Origin: Hellea sp. | GTDB taxonomy: Bacteria > Pseudomonadota > Alphaproteobacteria > Caulobacterales > Maricaulaceae | Length of the DNA: 64,000 nucleotides | Direction of reading: 5' to 3' | NCBI GenBank assembly: GCA_028224375.1 | Contig: JAOIVW010000003.1 | Span: forward strand, 111,443 to 175,442 | Shown: piece after piece, positions 8,828-18,984 of the stretch | Layout: each line of letters starts with the position of its first letter | Position numbering within the stretch: the stretch's first letter is position 1 | The notes under the pieces: generated by a model | Told to the model about the DNA's origin: nothing | Database searches by the model: none | Seen by the model: only the letters and a program-made list of their open reading frames with translations | Translations under genes and position numbers: made by a program

Positions 8828-8995
8828 CTATTCCAAAGCGTCTTTGACGTCGCCTACTGCTTGTTCGGCTTTGCCTTTGACTTCATCGATTTTGCCTTTG
8901 GCTTGCATTTCTTTGTTGTCAATGGCCTCACCAAGTTTTTGCTTAGCTTTGCCTTTAAGTTCTTTGGCTTTACCTGTGATGTGTTCGGATTCCAT
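8828..8995 (-). CDS. CsbD family stress protein (promoter-proximal copy)
   Basis: A 55-residue CsbD protein (MESEHITGKAKELKGKAKQ), with the hallmark repeated GKAKxxxGK pattern and a final VKGKAEQAVGDVKDALE. I chose the ATG at 8995, which has an AAAGGA ribosome-binding site nine bases upstream (GAAAGGATATAAAATG). A start at 9010 would erase that spacing. An EcfG-like promoter lies 39 bases upstream. The gene leads the cassette csbD-csbD, followed by the microprotein on the same strand. Paralogous to the 62-residue copy downstream. Confidence 0.88.
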   Translation of the reverse strand: MESEHITGKAKELKGKAKQKLGEAIDNKEMQAKGKIDEVKGKAEQAVGDVKDALE

Positions 8996-9033
8996 TTTAT
9001 ATCCTTTCAAAGATGATTATCGTATGTGTAATT

Positions 9034-9059
9034 AACGGCCTGGCATCATGTTTGGTTCC
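9034..9059 (-). promoter_or_regulatory. EcfG-type promoter of the CsbD cassette
   Basis: On the minus strand: GGAAC, 17 bases, CGTT, a full match to the EcfG consensus. The predicted transcription start gives a leader of roughly 30 bases before the CsbD ATG at 8995. General stress control of CsbD genes is usual in alphaproteobacteria. Confidence 0.75.
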
Positions 9060-9170
9060 GACGAGGCCCACAATCCATAAGCAGGATAGTCTTATAATTT
9101 TGCTTCATCTTAGCCGCTTGCCAATTTTGACTTACAAGCGCATAGCCTTTCGATATTGAAAAAAGGTCCA

Positions 9171-10415
9171 ATGTCCTCAAACCCAAAAATCAACACTGTC
9201 GCAAAAGCAGGCTTGCCAATGCCTCTCTGGGAATTTGTGTGTTTGGTCGCGGCCCTGATGGCCCTTAATGCCTTTGCGATTGACATCATGTTGCCTGCTA
9301 TGGGCGTCATAGCTGATTATTATCAAGTTGAAGGGAATCACCAGCAATGGCTGCTTTACAGCTATATGGTTGGCTTTGGTGTACCGCAGCTCTTTTTCGG
9401 CCCTATAACCGACCGATTTGGCCGTAAGACCTTATTGCGGATCTGCATCGTGGCTTATGTTTTTTTTGCCTTTGTATGTATGGCGACCACATCTTTTATG
9501 CTGCTGCTAGGAGTAAGGTTTTTACACGGAGTCTTTTCCTCTGGTATTCGGGTCATTGCGGTATCCATAGTCCGTGACTTAACGGCAGGGCGAGCCATGG
9601 CACGCATTATGTCCTTGGTCATGACAGTCTTTATGATTATTCCGATCATAGCCCCCGCGATAGGCCAAGGCGTCATGATTATTGCTGGCTGGAAGTGGAT
9701 GTTTGGAGTTTTAGGCTTCGCAGGTCTGCTAATCCTTATTTGGGTACAATTTCGGTTACCGGAAACGCTTCTTGAGGAAAACCGTCAGGAACTTAGCGCT
9801 AAAAAAGCGCTGCGGGGATATGGCCATGTGCTGAAGACGCGAATGACCTTAGGTTACATGGCAGCAAGCGGCGTGATATTTGGGGCGTTATTCGCGTTTA
9901 TTGCGTCGGCCGAGCAAATTTTCGAAGAAACTTTTGGGGTCGGCGAGCGCTTTGCCTTGTGGTTTGCGCTCATCGCTGGAACGCTTGCCATTGCAAATTT
10001 TGTAAATAGCCGCGTTGTTGAAAAATATGGCATGCGCCGTATCAGTCACAGCATATTAATTGTGTTTATCATCTTAGCTCTGCTGAACTATTTCGTGATG
10101 ACATTTGCTGGTGAAAAGCTGATATATTTTCTGCCCTTATTTGCTCTGACATTTGGCTGTTTTGGTATGCTGGGCGCAAACTTCTCCGCCATAGCCATGG
10201 AGCCGCAAGGTAAGATTGCTGGAACAGCCAGCGCAATATATGGGTTTGCGACAACAACCGTTGCCAGCGGCTTTGGTTATGTGGTCTCAAGCCGGTTTGA
10301 TGGAACGGTTGCGCCCATCTTGTTGGGCTTCGTGGCTTTAGGGGTATTATCACTCACCTTCGTTTTAATTACTGAACGAGGAAAATTATTCGAATTAGGT
10401 GAGGGGAAAAACTAG
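9171..10415 (+). CDS. MFS drug-efflux transporter, Bcr/CflA (DHA1) family
   Basis: A 414-residue inner-membrane transporter with about 12 predicted membrane segments. The loop between segments 2 and 3 carries the MFS signature as GPITDRFGRKTLL, and the first segment contains the DHA1-12 feature ALNAFAIDIMLPAM. It is likely a proton-coupled drug or metabolite exporter, with substrate unknown. The ATG at 9171 has AAGG seven bases upstream; a TTG at 9156 would add five residues. It stands alone between the divergent CsbD cassette and the convergent peptidase gene, overlapping the latter by four bases at the 3' end. Confidence 0.9.
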   Translation: MSSNPKINTVAKAGLPMPLWEFVCLVAALMALNAFAIDIMLPAMGVIADYYQVEGNHQQWLLYSYMVGFGVPQLFFGPITDRFGRKTLLRICIVAYVFFAFVCMATTSFMLLLGVRFLHGVFSSGIRVIAVSIVRDLTAGRAMARIMSLVMTVFMIIPIIAPAIGQGVMIIAGWKWMFGVLGFAGLLILIWVQFRLPETLLEENRQELSAKKALRGYGHVLKTRMTLGYMAASGVIFGALFAFIASAEQIFEETFGVGERFALWFALIAGTLAIANFVNSRVVEKYGMRRISHSILIVFIILALLNYFVMTFAGEKLIYFLPLFALTFGCFGMLGANFSAIAMEPQGKIAGTASAIYGFATTTVASGFGYVVSSRFDGTVAPILLGFVALGVLSLTFVLITERGKLFELGEGKN

Positions 10416-11203
10416 CCTTTTGAAAGCTGCGTTATCGCTTGGTTTATTTCTAAAGACATATCTTCATCGAAGGGGCGTAATATATACAAATTCCCAGGCT
10501 TCTTTGTAATAGGTGACTTAACAGTCCAGACTTGCCCTAAGTGAAACCCCAATAGCCTGTCTTCACCGTTAACACTTTGAGTTATTGGCGAGCCCGATTG
10601 TCCGGGAACAGCAACGCAGTCATGACTATAAATATCCCGGTCATTTTTAGGGGTCGGAATATTCACGACGGCCAAGCGGCAATTTTGATTGTTCTGAGGC
10701 AGGCCTCGCGCTTGCGCAAACGAGACGTCCATATTGTGCAGCAACTCTTTATCTCGAACATAATCTTCCGTTTTGTAGCGTATGATATGGTTACCCTTAA
10801 TGGGCTTAAATGATATTATAGCCCAATCGGTATCCGTCCCGGATTTATAGTTTTTAGCATAAACTCTGCCGATAACCTCTCTCTTATGACCCTGAAAGTC
10901 TCTAACATTACATTCATGGCCATTGATGAGACCGTGACCTGTCACAAGCGCGAAGTCATGTTTCGACTTATTCACTCCGTCAGGTAATGCGAGTATTGAG
11001 GCTTTTGACTGTGTTACTTTTGTTGAGTTTGTCTGGCAATTTAGAAAGATAGTATGTGTTGGCGTATCACGCGTGACTTTCGCGAAATCTCTCTCAGAAT
11101 CTAATGTAACTGTGGATGCATGTGTGTGTCCAAAGAGCAAAGGAAACGCTGCGAGAGGCAGCGCTAGTTTGAGGGCTAATGCTGATGGCATTGGTCTGTT
11201 CAC
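10412..11203 (-). CDS. Secreted trypsin-like serine peptidase (S1 family)
   Basis: A 263-residue chymotrypsin-fold peptidase with an N-terminal signal peptide (hydrophobic core LALKLALPLAAFPLLFG, likely cleavage after HTHA near residue 29). The triad is recognisable as His90 (ALVTGHGLING), Asp126 (TDTDWAIISF) and Ser203 (VPGQSGSPI). Four cysteines could form two disulfides. A periplasmic or extracellular location is inferred. The GTG at 11203 overlaps the acyl-CoA ligase stop (TAGTG); an ATG at 11191 would give a slightly shorter signal peptide and is equally possible. The substrate is unknown. Confidence 0.8.
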   Translation of the reverse strand: MNRPMPSALALKLALPLAAFPLLFGHTHASTVTLDSERDFAKVTRDTPTHTIFLNCQTNSTKVTQSKASILALPDGVNKSKHDFALVTGHGLINGHECNVRDFQGHKREVIGRVYAKNYKSGTDTDWAIISFKPIKGNHIIRYKTEDYVRDKELLHNMDVSFAQARGLPQNNQNCRLAVVNIPTPKNDRDIYSHDCVAVPGQSGSPITQSVNGEDRLLGFHLGQVWTVKSPITKKPGNLYILRPFDEDMSLEINQAITQLSKG

Positions 11204-12828
11204 TAAGCAGACTTCGTGTATTGGTCTTTGTAAACAAGCTTCAATTCACGCTTTAGAATTTTACCAGTCGCGCCGAGCGGTAATTCATCCTGGAAGACAA
11301 TTTCATCCGGAAGCCACCATTTTGCGCATTTGGCTGTAATGCAATCTTTAATCTCATCGATATTAGGTGATTTCCCGGGAACAGGTTGCACGATGAGGAA
11401 CGGGCGCTCCTGCCATTTTTCATGGCGAATACCGATACAAGCCGCCATGGCCACGTCAGGGTGATCAGACGCCGCATTTTCAACATCAATTGAGCTAACC
11501 CATTCGCCGCCGGATTTAATGACGTCTTTGGAGCGATCCGTAATTTCCATGAAGCCCGAGGGGTGAAGCTTACTCACATCGCCTGTGGCAAACCAACCAT
11601 CATCCGTAAAGGCCTCTTCGCCTGCGCCTTTGAAATAGCCGCTCGCGACCCAAGGGCCTTTGACGTGAAGATGGCCTTCGGCCTCGCCGTCAGCCGGGAG
11701 AACAGTGCCTTCATCATCTACAATCCGCATTTCAACGCCAAAGATTCGGCGGCCCGCCATGAGCTTATCGCTGACAGTCCCGTCATAGTCGCTCAGATCT
11801 GTATCCGGATGCGCGGCATAGGTAGAGCCAAGAGGGGAGGTTTCCGTCATGCCCCAACCTTGCTGCATCGGAATACCAAGCTCTTGCTCATAGGCGCGCA
11901 GCAAAGACTCAGGTAGAGCTGAGCCGCCAACAAGGGCTTTCTTCACGGTAGGCAGATCAATACCATTAGCTTTGGCGTGGTTATAGATCCCAAGCCAGAC
12001 CGTCGGGACACCTGCCATAAGCGTGACTTTTTCTTGGGTAATCATTTTGCACATATTCGCGCCGTCCAGACCCGGCCCTGGCATGACGAGCTTCGCGCCA
12101 ATCATTGCGGCAGAATAGACAAGCCCCCAAGCGGAGACATGGAACATCGGCACAACGGCCAAAATAACGTCCCGCGAGCTCGCGCCAATAACATCATTAA
12201 AGCTGCCCGCCATGGCGTGGAGAATAGTGGAGCGATGCGAGTAAAGCACGCCCTTCGGGTCGCCTGTCGTGCCGGAGGTATAGCACAGCGTACAAGCCGT
12301 ATTTTCGTCAAAGCGTTCCCAGACGATTTGTTCAGACGCGCCCGCAATGAACCCTTCATAATCAACGCAATCAACTTTCATCTCGGGCATGCCAGCTTCA
12401 TCCGTCAGGCAAATCCATTTCTTGACCGTCGGGCACATGGCGCCGACGCCGTTAATGATGGGCGCAAATGTTGTATCAAAGATCAGCATGGTATCTTCGG
12501 CGTGATTGACCATCCACGCGACCTGCTCGGGTTTAAGCCGCGGATTGATGGTGTGAACGATAGCGCCTATCGATGACACCGCATAATAAATCTCAATATG
12601 GCGATAGCTATTCCACGCAATAGTTGCCACGCGGTCACCTTTTTTAATGCCCGCTTTTATTAGGGCATTTGCGAGCTTACGTGTACGAACCGCGCAATCA
12701 GCCCAGCTATAACGGTGCTCCGTCATATCCGCATTTAGGGTGTAAATTTCACGATTTGAATGAACAGTCGCAGCGTGTTCGATCAGGTCGCTGATCATCA
12801 ACTCGTGCTGCATCATTAAGCCCTGCAT
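11203..12828 (-). CDS. AMP-dependent acyl-CoA ligase, AlkK-like
   Basis: A 541-residue ANL-superfamily enzyme that activates a carboxylic acid to its CoA thioester through an acyl-adenylate. It contains the P-loop-like [18 protein letters not shown], the [10 protein letters not shown] block, [18 protein letters not shown], and the C-terminal catalytic lysine region [12 protein letters not shown]. The N-terminus ([20 protein letters not shown]) and [19 protein letters not shown] text match medium/long-chain AlkK-like ligases more than acetyl-CoA synthetases. The ATG at 12828 has GGGAG six bases upstream. Its stop overlaps the peptidase start. Confidence 0.9.
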   Translation of the reverse strand: MQGLMMQHELMISDLIEHAATVHSNREIYTLNADMTEHRYSWADCAVRTRKLANALIKAGIKKGDRVATIAWNSYRHIEIYYAVSSIGAIVHTINPRLKPEQVAWMVNHAEDTMLIFDTTFAPIINGVGAMCPTVKKWICLTDEAGMPEMKVDCVDYEGFIAGASEQIVWERFDENTACTLCYTSGTTGDPKGVLYSHRSTILHAMAGSFNDVIGASSRDVILAVVPMFHVSAWGLVYSAAMIGAKLVMPGPGLDGANMCKMITQEKVTLMAGVPTVWLGIYNHAKANGIDLPTVKKALVGGSALPESLLRAYEQELGIPMQQGWGMTETSPLGSTYAAHPDTDLSDYDGTVSDKLMAGRRIFGVEMRIVDDEGTVLPADGEAEGHLHVKGPWVASGYFKGAGEEAFTDDGWFATGDVSKLHPSGFMEITDRSKDVIKSGGEWVSSIDVENAASDHPDVAMAACIGIRHEKWQERPFLIVQPVPGKSPNIDEIKDCITAKCAKWWLPDEIVFQDELPLGATGKILKRELKLVYKDQYTKSA

Positions 12829-12914
12829 GGACATCTCCCGAATAGTTATTTTTCTTGCTCCCTTTTTCCCATTGATTAGAGTGAGGGTCAACGACCTTAT
12901 GCAAAGAGTTTCAT

Positions 12915-13901
12915 ATGAAATCGCTTCCGACGTTTGATGACGTTAAGGCTGCTGCGGCCCGCATAGAAGGTCATGCGGTGAAGACGCAGTTGCTACGCTC
13001 TGATGTGATTGATGTCATGACCGGAAAAACAGTCTGGTTTAAACCTGAATGCAATCAGAAAGTAGGGGCCTTCAAATATCGCGGCGGTTTTAATCGTCTT
13101 TCGGCGATGAGCGTAGAAGAGAAAAAGCGAGGCGTTGTTGCTTTTAGCTCGGGTAACCATGCCCAAGGCGTGTCTCGCGCGGCCAAAGAGTTAGGCATAT
13201 CAGCGATTATCGTTATGCCTGAGGATGCACCTGAAGTGAAAGTGGCAGGCGTAAAAAATGATGGCGCTGAAATTGTATTTTATGACCGCCAAACGCAAAG
13301 CCGCGAGTCGATTGCTGATGATATTGCCGCGCGAGACGGGCGCGTTATCGTGCCAAGTTTTGACGACCCCTTTATCATCTCAGGTCAAGGGACTGTCGGC
13401 CTAGAGATTGCCCAGAACGATATAGAGTTTGACGCGCTCATCACATGCGTAGGCGGAGGCGGGCTGTGCGCAGGCATTAGTTTGGCGATGAACGCCTTAT
13501 CACCACACACGAAAATCTATGGCGCGGAGCCCGAAGACTATAACGACCATCAGCAATCTTTTAAGTCGGGCAAAAGAGAGACCTTGAAAACAACACCGCC
13601 GACACTCTGTGACGCGCTTATGACGCCACAGCCGGGCGAGCTGACATGGCCGATTAACAGTCGGTCATTATCTGATGTCTTTTCGGTCTCAGATTTCGAT
13701 TGCCTCATGACAATGGCCATCGCCAAAAAAGAACTTGGCGTACAATTAGAACCCGGCGGAGCCGTTGCTATGGCGGCCCTTTTGACGGGCGCACTCTCTG
13801 ACAAGCCGGACCTCAAAACTATCTGCATCATTCTGTCCGGCGGCAATGTTGACCCGAAGATAGCGCGGCGGGCAGATAAGCTTTTAGATAATAGAATTTA
13901 A
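12915..13901 (+). CDS. PLP-dependent threonine/serine dehydratase-like enzyme
   Basis: A 328-residue fold-type II PLP enzyme. The Schiff-base lysine lies in GAFKYRGG, the phosphate-binding loop is VGGGGLCAG, and SSGNHAQGVS is the asparagine loop. Its length matches catabolic threonine dehydratase and serine racemase, and it lacks the C-terminal ACT regulatory domains of IlvA. The likely reaction is deamination of threonine or serine to the 2-oxo acid, but racemase or hydroxyaspartate dehydratase activity cannot be excluded. It is divergent from the acyl-CoA ligase and 24 bases upstream of the M16 peptidase gene, so possibly co-transcribed. Confidence 0.88.
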   Translation: MKSLPTFDDVKAAAARIEGHAVKTQLLRSDVIDVMTGKTVWFKPECNQKVGAFKYRGGFNRLSAMSVEEKKRGVVAFSSGNHAQGVSRAAKELGISAIIVMPEDAPEVKVAGVKNDGAEIVFYDRQTQSRESIADDIAARDGRVIVPSFDDPFIISGQGTVGLEIAQNDIEFDALITCVGGGGLCAGISLAMNALSPHTKIYGAEPEDYNDHQQSFKSGKRETLKTTPPTLCDALMTPQPGELTWPINSRSLSDVFSVSDFDCLMTMAIAKKELGVQLEPGGAVAMAALLTGALSDKPDLKTICIILSGGNVDPKIARRADKLLDNRI

Positions 13902-13925
13902 AGCGCAAAATAAAAGGAGACAGCT

Positions 13926-16799
13926 ATGACATTTAAGGATTTTTTACTTACAGGCGCGGCGGCGATATTGCTCGGAGCTTGCGGAGGCGGCGTGACGTCA
14001 TCTGATAATGCCTCTGACACCACAGCCCCCGCAGCGAAACAATCTCAAGCTAGTTTTTCGCTGCCTTATGAAAAATTCACGCTGGATAACGGCTTAGACG
14101 TCATTCTGCATGTTGATCGCTCAGACCCCATTGTCGCCTTCACGACGGTTGTCCATGCGGGCAGCAACCGCGAAAAACCTGGCCGCACAGGCTTTGCTCA
14201 TTTCTTTGAACACATGGCTTTTAACGACTCCGAAAATGTGCCGCGCGGCTGGAACCGTAAAGCCATACCAGATTGGGGCGGACAGCGTAATGGCGGCACC
14301 TGGAGTGATGGCACGATCTATTACGAAGTCGTGCCCAAAGACGCTTTTGACAAAATCCTCTGGATCGACAGTGACCGTCTTGGCTATATGATAAACACCG
14401 TCACGACGGCGGCGCTGGAACGCGAAAAGCAGGTCGTGAAAAATGAAAAACGTCAGCGCGTTGATAATGCGGCCTATGGATACACGCAGGAAGTCATCCG
14501 AAAAGCGCTCTACCCCGAGGGTCATCCCTATAATTGGACCGTCATCGGATCGCTGCCTGACTTACAAGCGGCCACACTTGATGATTTAAAAGAGTTCTAC
14601 GCGGCGAATTACGGGCCTAATAACGCGACACTTGTGATTGCGGGTGACATAGATGTGGCTGAGACAAAAGAAAAAGTGAAATTGTGGTTCGGAGAAATAC
14701 CTAAGGGGCAAGATATAGAGCCGCTCAAGCCTATGCCTGTCGTATTGGAAGAAACTAAATCTCTATATTTTGAAGATAATTTTGCGAAGCTGCCGGAAAT
14801 CCGCCTGACATTTCCATCAGTTCAAGCGCTGCATGAAGATGAAGTCGCGCTGGATGTTTTAGGGCAAATCCTAGCGGGCGGTAAAAACTCTGTGCTCTAC
14901 ACGGAAATTGTTTCAGATCAGAAACTCGCGCCAAATGTCAGTGCCTTTAACAATAGCAGTGAAATAGCCGGTGAATTTGTCATTCGAGTGCGCGCAAAGT
15001 CAGGAACAGATTTGGATGATGTGAAAGCGGCGATTGAGGCGGCGATGACACGTTTCGAAGAAGAGGGCGTCAACCCAGATGATCTGACCCGCATCAAAGC
15101 TGAGCAAGAGACAGGTCTTTATGCAGGGCTCTCGACAATTCTAGGTAAAGCCAATCAGATGGCCCGTGATAATGAATTTGCAGGTGACCCGGCGCATGTT
15201 GTTAAAACGGCCAAAGCCATTAATGACGTGACCGCCGAAGATGTTATGGCGGCTTATAATAGCTACATCAAAGATAAACCGTCCATTATCACAAGTTTTG
15301 TCCCCAAAGGGCAAAAAGACTTGGCTGTAGATGGCGCAGAGTTAGCCACGGTGTGGATAGAGGACGTCACCTCTGGCAAAAGCAATGAAGAGGTCTCTCA
15401 AGGCGAGGAGGCGGTCTATGAGAAAACAGTTACGAAACATGACCGTTCAGAGCCGCCATTTGGCGAACTTCCGCTGTTCAAAATGCCAGACGTCTGGGAC
15501 CAAACCTTATCCAATGACGTGCGCCTTGTGGGGATTGAAAACAGCGAAACCCCCTTAGTTAGCTTTGACATTACAATATCTGGCGGGACTTGGAATGATC
15601 CGAAAGGCAAAACAGGCCGAGCCGGACTTTTAGCAGGGATGATGAATGAGGGCACAGCCTCAAAAACAGCTGCGGAACTTGAACAAGCCATTGGACTCTT
15701 AGGGTCAGATATCACCGTCTTTGCCACGCGCGAGGAGACTGTCATTCGCGTGACAACTCTGGCAAAGAACTTTGGGCCAACAGTTTCGTTGGTCGAAGAA
15801 ATCCTATCGAGCCCGCGCTGGGATGATGCCGGACTTGAGAAGGTCAAATCATCGGCCATAACAGCTATTAAAGGACGGGAAGCCAATCCTAACTTTATCG
15901 GCTCAGGGGCCTTTAACCGCTTACTCTATGGCAAAAACCACCCTTTGGGCCGCGCGGGCACTGTGGAGACAGTCTCGAGTCATACGCTCGACGACCTCAA
16001 GGCCGCTCATGAACAACTGCTTGCCTCTAAGCCGCAAATACATCTTGTTGGAGATGTTTCCGAAGCTGAAGCTGCCAAGGCTTTGGACGCCATTGCCAGC
16101 ACCTTTAATCCTGATGGACAAGACCGTGAAACAGCTGCGATTACGCCTCAAAACGAAACTGCAAAAGTCTTCTTTATTGACGTGCCTGGGAGTAAGCAAA
16201 GCGTTTTAAATATTGGCCGCTTGACTGTTCCCACACCTAACCCTGATTTTGATAAGCTAGATTTTACCAATGAAAAACTTGGCGGCAGTATTGCCGGTGA
16301 CTTGTCTCAAACTCTGCGCATTGAAAAGGGTTACACTTACGGCGCTTTTTCAGGCATCTCGAGCGGCTTAGTCCCGCAGCCTTTTCGTATCAGAACAAGC
16401 GTAAGGGCAAATGCGACAGGCGCGTCTTTGGACGTTATCAAAGATATGGTCGGCTCATACGCAGATAATTTTGATGAGGCTGCAAGAGAAACGACGCAGC
16501 AAAAAATCATTAAGGACAATACGCGCGCATATGAAAGTTCTCGCGCTAAATTAGCCCTGCTTCAAAACATAACAAAATATAGAAAATCCAAGCGTTATGT
16601 AGAGGACGCGCAAGCGACATTAGTGGACATGCAGGTCGCGGACTTTAAAAATATCGCAGAAGAATATCTGGATGAATCAGATATGATCTATGTCGTCGTT
16701 GGCGATAAGGCGACACAATTTGAGCCCGTCCAAGACTTTGCCAAAAAGCACAATAAAGGTGAGGTGGTTGAGCTCGATATTTACGGCGCGCCGCTTTAA
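13926..16799 (+). CDS. M16 family zinc metallopeptidase, lipoprotein
   Basis: A 957-residue pitrilysin-type peptidase with a lipoprotein signal (lipobox LGAC, Cys20). The first M16 domain has the inverted zinc motif HFFEH in FAHFFEHMAFND, with a downstream glutamate about 76 residues later (EREKQVVKNEKRQRVDN). A second, catalytically silent M16 half follows from about residue 530 (LPLFKMPDVWDQTLSNDVRLV). It probably sits in the periplasm anchored to a membrane and degrades peptides. AGGAGA precedes the ATG at good spacing. Its 3' end overlaps the convergent lytic transglycosylase gene by four bases. Confidence 0.92.
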   Translation: MTFKDFLLTGAAAILLGACGGGVTSSDNASDTTAPAAKQSQASFSLPYEKFTLDNGLDVILHVDRSDPIVAFTTVVHAGSNREKPGRTGFAHFFEHMAFNDSENVPRGWNRKAIPDWGGQRNGGTWSDGTIYYEVVPKDAFDKILWIDSDRLGYMINTVTTAALEREKQVVKNEKRQRVDNAAYGYTQEVIRKALYPEGHPYNWTVIGSLPDLQAATLDDLKEFYAANYGPNNATLVIAGDIDVAETKEKVKLWFGEIPKGQDIEPLKPMPVVLEETKSLYFEDNFAKLPEIRLTFPSVQALHEDEVALDVLGQILAGGKNSVLYTEIVSDQKLAPNVSAFNNSSEIAGEFVIRVRAKSGTDLDDVKAAIEAAMTRFEEEGVNPDDLTRIKAEQETGLYAGLSTILGKANQMARDNEFAGDPAHVVKTAKAINDVTAEDVMAAYNSYIKDKPSIITSFVPKGQKDLAVDGAELATVWIEDVTSGKSNEEVSQGEEAVYEKTVTKHDRSEPPFGELPLFKMPDVWDQTLSNDVRLVGIENSETPLVSFDITISGGTWNDPKGKTGRAGLLAGMMNEGTASKTAAELEQAIGLLGSDITVFATREETVIRVTTLAKNFGPTVSLVEEILSSPRWDDAGLEKVKSSAITAIKGREANPNFIGSGAFNRLLYGKNHPLGRAGTVETVSSHTLDDLKAAHEQLLASKPQIHLVGDVSEAEAAKALDAIASTFNPDGQDRETAAITPQNETAKVFFIDVPGSKQSVLNIGRLTVPTPNPDFDKLDFTNEKLGGSIAGDLSQTLRIEKGYTYGAFSGISSGLVPQPFRIRTSVRANATGASLDVIKDMVGSYADNFDEAARETTQQKIIKDNTRAYESSRAKLALLQNITKYRKSKRYVEDAQATLVDMQVADFKNIAEEYLDESDMIYVVVGDKATQFEPVQDFAKKHNKGEVVELDIYGAPL

Positions 16800-18865
16800 A
16801 AGGCGCCTTGCGTAAGGTCTTGGTAAATCTGGTTGTTGCTGTGATTGTCGTTACGGCGTGCGCGATAGACTTGCATATTTTCCATAACGCGCTGCACGTA
16901 GTTTCGCGTCTCTGAGAAGGGAATGGACTCGACCCAGTCAATGGCGTCAATCTGACCTGTTCGCGGGTCGCCATAGGCTTTAATCCAACTTTTGGAACGG
17001 TGAGGCCCTGCATTATAAGCAGCAGCGGCCAGAATATATGACCCGTCAAATTGATCGAGCAGGTCATGGATATGCAAAGCACCCAGCTTAGCGCTGTAAT
17101 CACGGTCTGCCGTAAGTTTCGAGCGTGAGTAAGGAATACGGTGTTTGCGCGCTGTGTATTTAGCCGTGCTGTCAATCATCTGCATCATGCCATAAGCTTT
17201 GGCGCTGCTGACCACATTAAACTCGAATTCGCTTTCCTGCCGCGCGACAGCATAGACGAATGGAATGTCAAATTGCGCGGGCAGGGCATCAATCTCTTCT
17301 ATAAAAGGATAACCGGAATCTGTCAGCATGGATTGAAAGCGAGACGCTTGCTTCGCGGCCCGCAAGGACGGGCGCATATAGCCATAATCCTTCGAAAGTT
17401 GAGACAATAAGGATAAATCACGCTCATCAGTCACGACATCATCCAGATGATAGGCAAAACTTGTAAAGAAACGTTCTTCACCAGCCTCGCCCAATAGATG
17501 TAAGGCGCGGACACGTGGGTCTGCTTCAAAGGCGGGCCTTAATGCCGCCGTGTCAGCCTCAATCGGCAGAACTAACTGGGCTGAGCCTCCGTTCACTTTA
17601 TCGGCCGCCAGCTGACCATAATAGGTATTGGGGTAGCCAGCCGCTTCTGAATAATAGGCCTGTGCGTTAGGGTCACCCAAGGCTTCTGCGGCTCGGCCTT
17701 GCCAATAGGCGCCCCGGCTTAGAGACACGGAGAGGGATACGCCATTTTTAAGCGTTTCAAAATGCTGCGCCGCTTTTTGGGATTGCGCTAATTTGGTCAG
17801 CGCCAACCATCCGGCTGTAAATTCAGCTTCGGCAAATCCTGCGCCGCGTGTCAGGCCATGATTTGTGCTGAGTTGATAGGCTTGGTTATATTTCTTATTC
17901 TCAATCGCCCAGCGCAACATGATACGCTTTTCTTTCCAGATAGCCTCGCGGCCAGCGGGATCAAGCGGCGGATTGACGATCTGCAAATAGACTGGAAGGG
18001 CGTAATCTTTCGTTTTCTTCCGTCGCCGCCACTTAGCCCGCTCATAGAGAAGGCCAGCTTCATTTTTATATTCCTGCGGAACGGCGTTAATCGCAGCATC
18101 CATACCAGAACGATTGGACGCAATGCGAAGGCGCGCATTCATAAGCGCGCGCTGTTTCTTTGCCATATGCGGCAGCAAAGCTTCTGCTTTTGAATAATGA
18201 CGGCGCCCTTGCCAAATCAGATGATCGGCACGTACGGCATGGTCTTCTTTCGTAAGCTTGCTGGCGTAAAGCTTGTAAAGCTCTTGTTGACGAGACCGCG
18301 TTAATTTTGACTCCCGCCACGCGGATCTAAGCCATAAATCGCCGCTGACATTATTGCCTTGTTTATAATGGGCGCGTGCCAGTGCTGCCCGTCCTTCACC
18401 CGAAACAGGTTCTTCGCCTCGAAACCAGGCAATGGTCCTACTGGCAGACAAAGGACTATCAAATAACATAGCTTCGGCCTTGGCGCGTATAGAGGTCATG
18501 CGCGGCCAGTCAGACAGGTCATGGGTCACATAGCTAATATCTTTGAAGGACACATTTGGATCTCGCGCCGCACGCACCCAGCGCAGCACATCTTTGGCCG
18601 TGGGGTCATTGAGCTTGTTGATCTGAGCATCCAAATCAACCCAATGGCGCTTGTTCGCCGCTCGTAGGCCCCGGCGAAAATGCTCCGCGTCTTTATCACC
18701 GAGAAATTCAGAGGCACTTGGCGCTGCTGGTTTAATGCGAGGGGTCGGTATCACGGCTTCTGCCATCGTCTGAGCTGATATAATAAAAAAAGCAAAAAGC
18801 GTCAGCAGAGCGGTCCATAAGCTGCGGTAATAGTCGGCGGCGGGGCTGAATCGGTTTGCTTGCAT
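16796..18865 (-). CDS. slt: Soluble lytic murein transglycosylase (Slt70-like)
   Basis: A 689-residue periplasmic lytic transglycosylase that cleaves the MurNAc-GlcNAc bond forming 1,6-anhydro ends. A hydrophobic N-terminal export segment (residues 16-35) is followed by a long alpha-helical superhelical region (TPR-like) and a C-terminal GEWL-type catalytic domain. The catalytic glutamate lies near residue 540 in ARQESEFE, followed by SSAKAYGMMQM and AAAAYNAGPHR. Divergent from dapA with about 120 bases between starts, and convergent with the M16 gene. Confidence 0.93.
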   Translation of the reverse strand: MQANRFSPAADYYRSLWTALLTLFAFFIISAQTMAEAVIPTPRIKPAAPSASEFLGDKDAEHFRRGLRAANKRHWVDLDAQINKLNDPTAKDVLRWVRAARDPNVSFKDISYVTHDLSDWPRMTSIRAKAEAMLFDSPLSASRTIAWFRGEEPVSGEGRAALARAHYKQGNNVSGDLWLRSAWRESKLTRSRQQELYKLYASKLTKEDHAVRADHLIWQGRRHYSKAEALLPHMAKKQRALMNARLRIASNRSGMDAAINAVPQEYKNEAGLLYERAKWRRRKKTKDYALPVYLQIVNPPLDPAGREAIWKEKRIMLRWAIENKKYNQAYQLSTNHGLTRGAGFAEAEFTAGWLALTKLAQSQKAAQHFETLKNGVSLSVSLSRGAYWQGRAAEALGDPNAQAYYSEAAGYPNTYYGQLAADKVNGGSAQLVLPIEADTAALRPAFEADPRVRALHLLGEAGEERFFTSFAYHLDDVVTDERDLSLLSQLSKDYGYMRPSLRAAKQASRFQSMLTDSGYPFIEEIDALPAQFDIPFVYAVARQESEFEFNVVSSAKAYGMMQMIDSTAKYTARKHRIPYSRSKLTADRDYSAKLGALHIHDLLDQFDGSYILAAAAYNAGPHRSKSWIKAYGDPRTGQIDAIDWVESIPFSETRNYVQRVMENMQVYRARRNDNHSNNQIYQDLTQGAF

Positions 18866-18984
18866 GAAATTACACTAATCCCTCTCTTGCGTAGAGCAAG
18901 AAAAGAACGCAAATAGACCGCGAAAATAACACATACGTCATTCACACGTTGAGCGCATTGTGAGTTACGCCGAGAAAGACCTTT

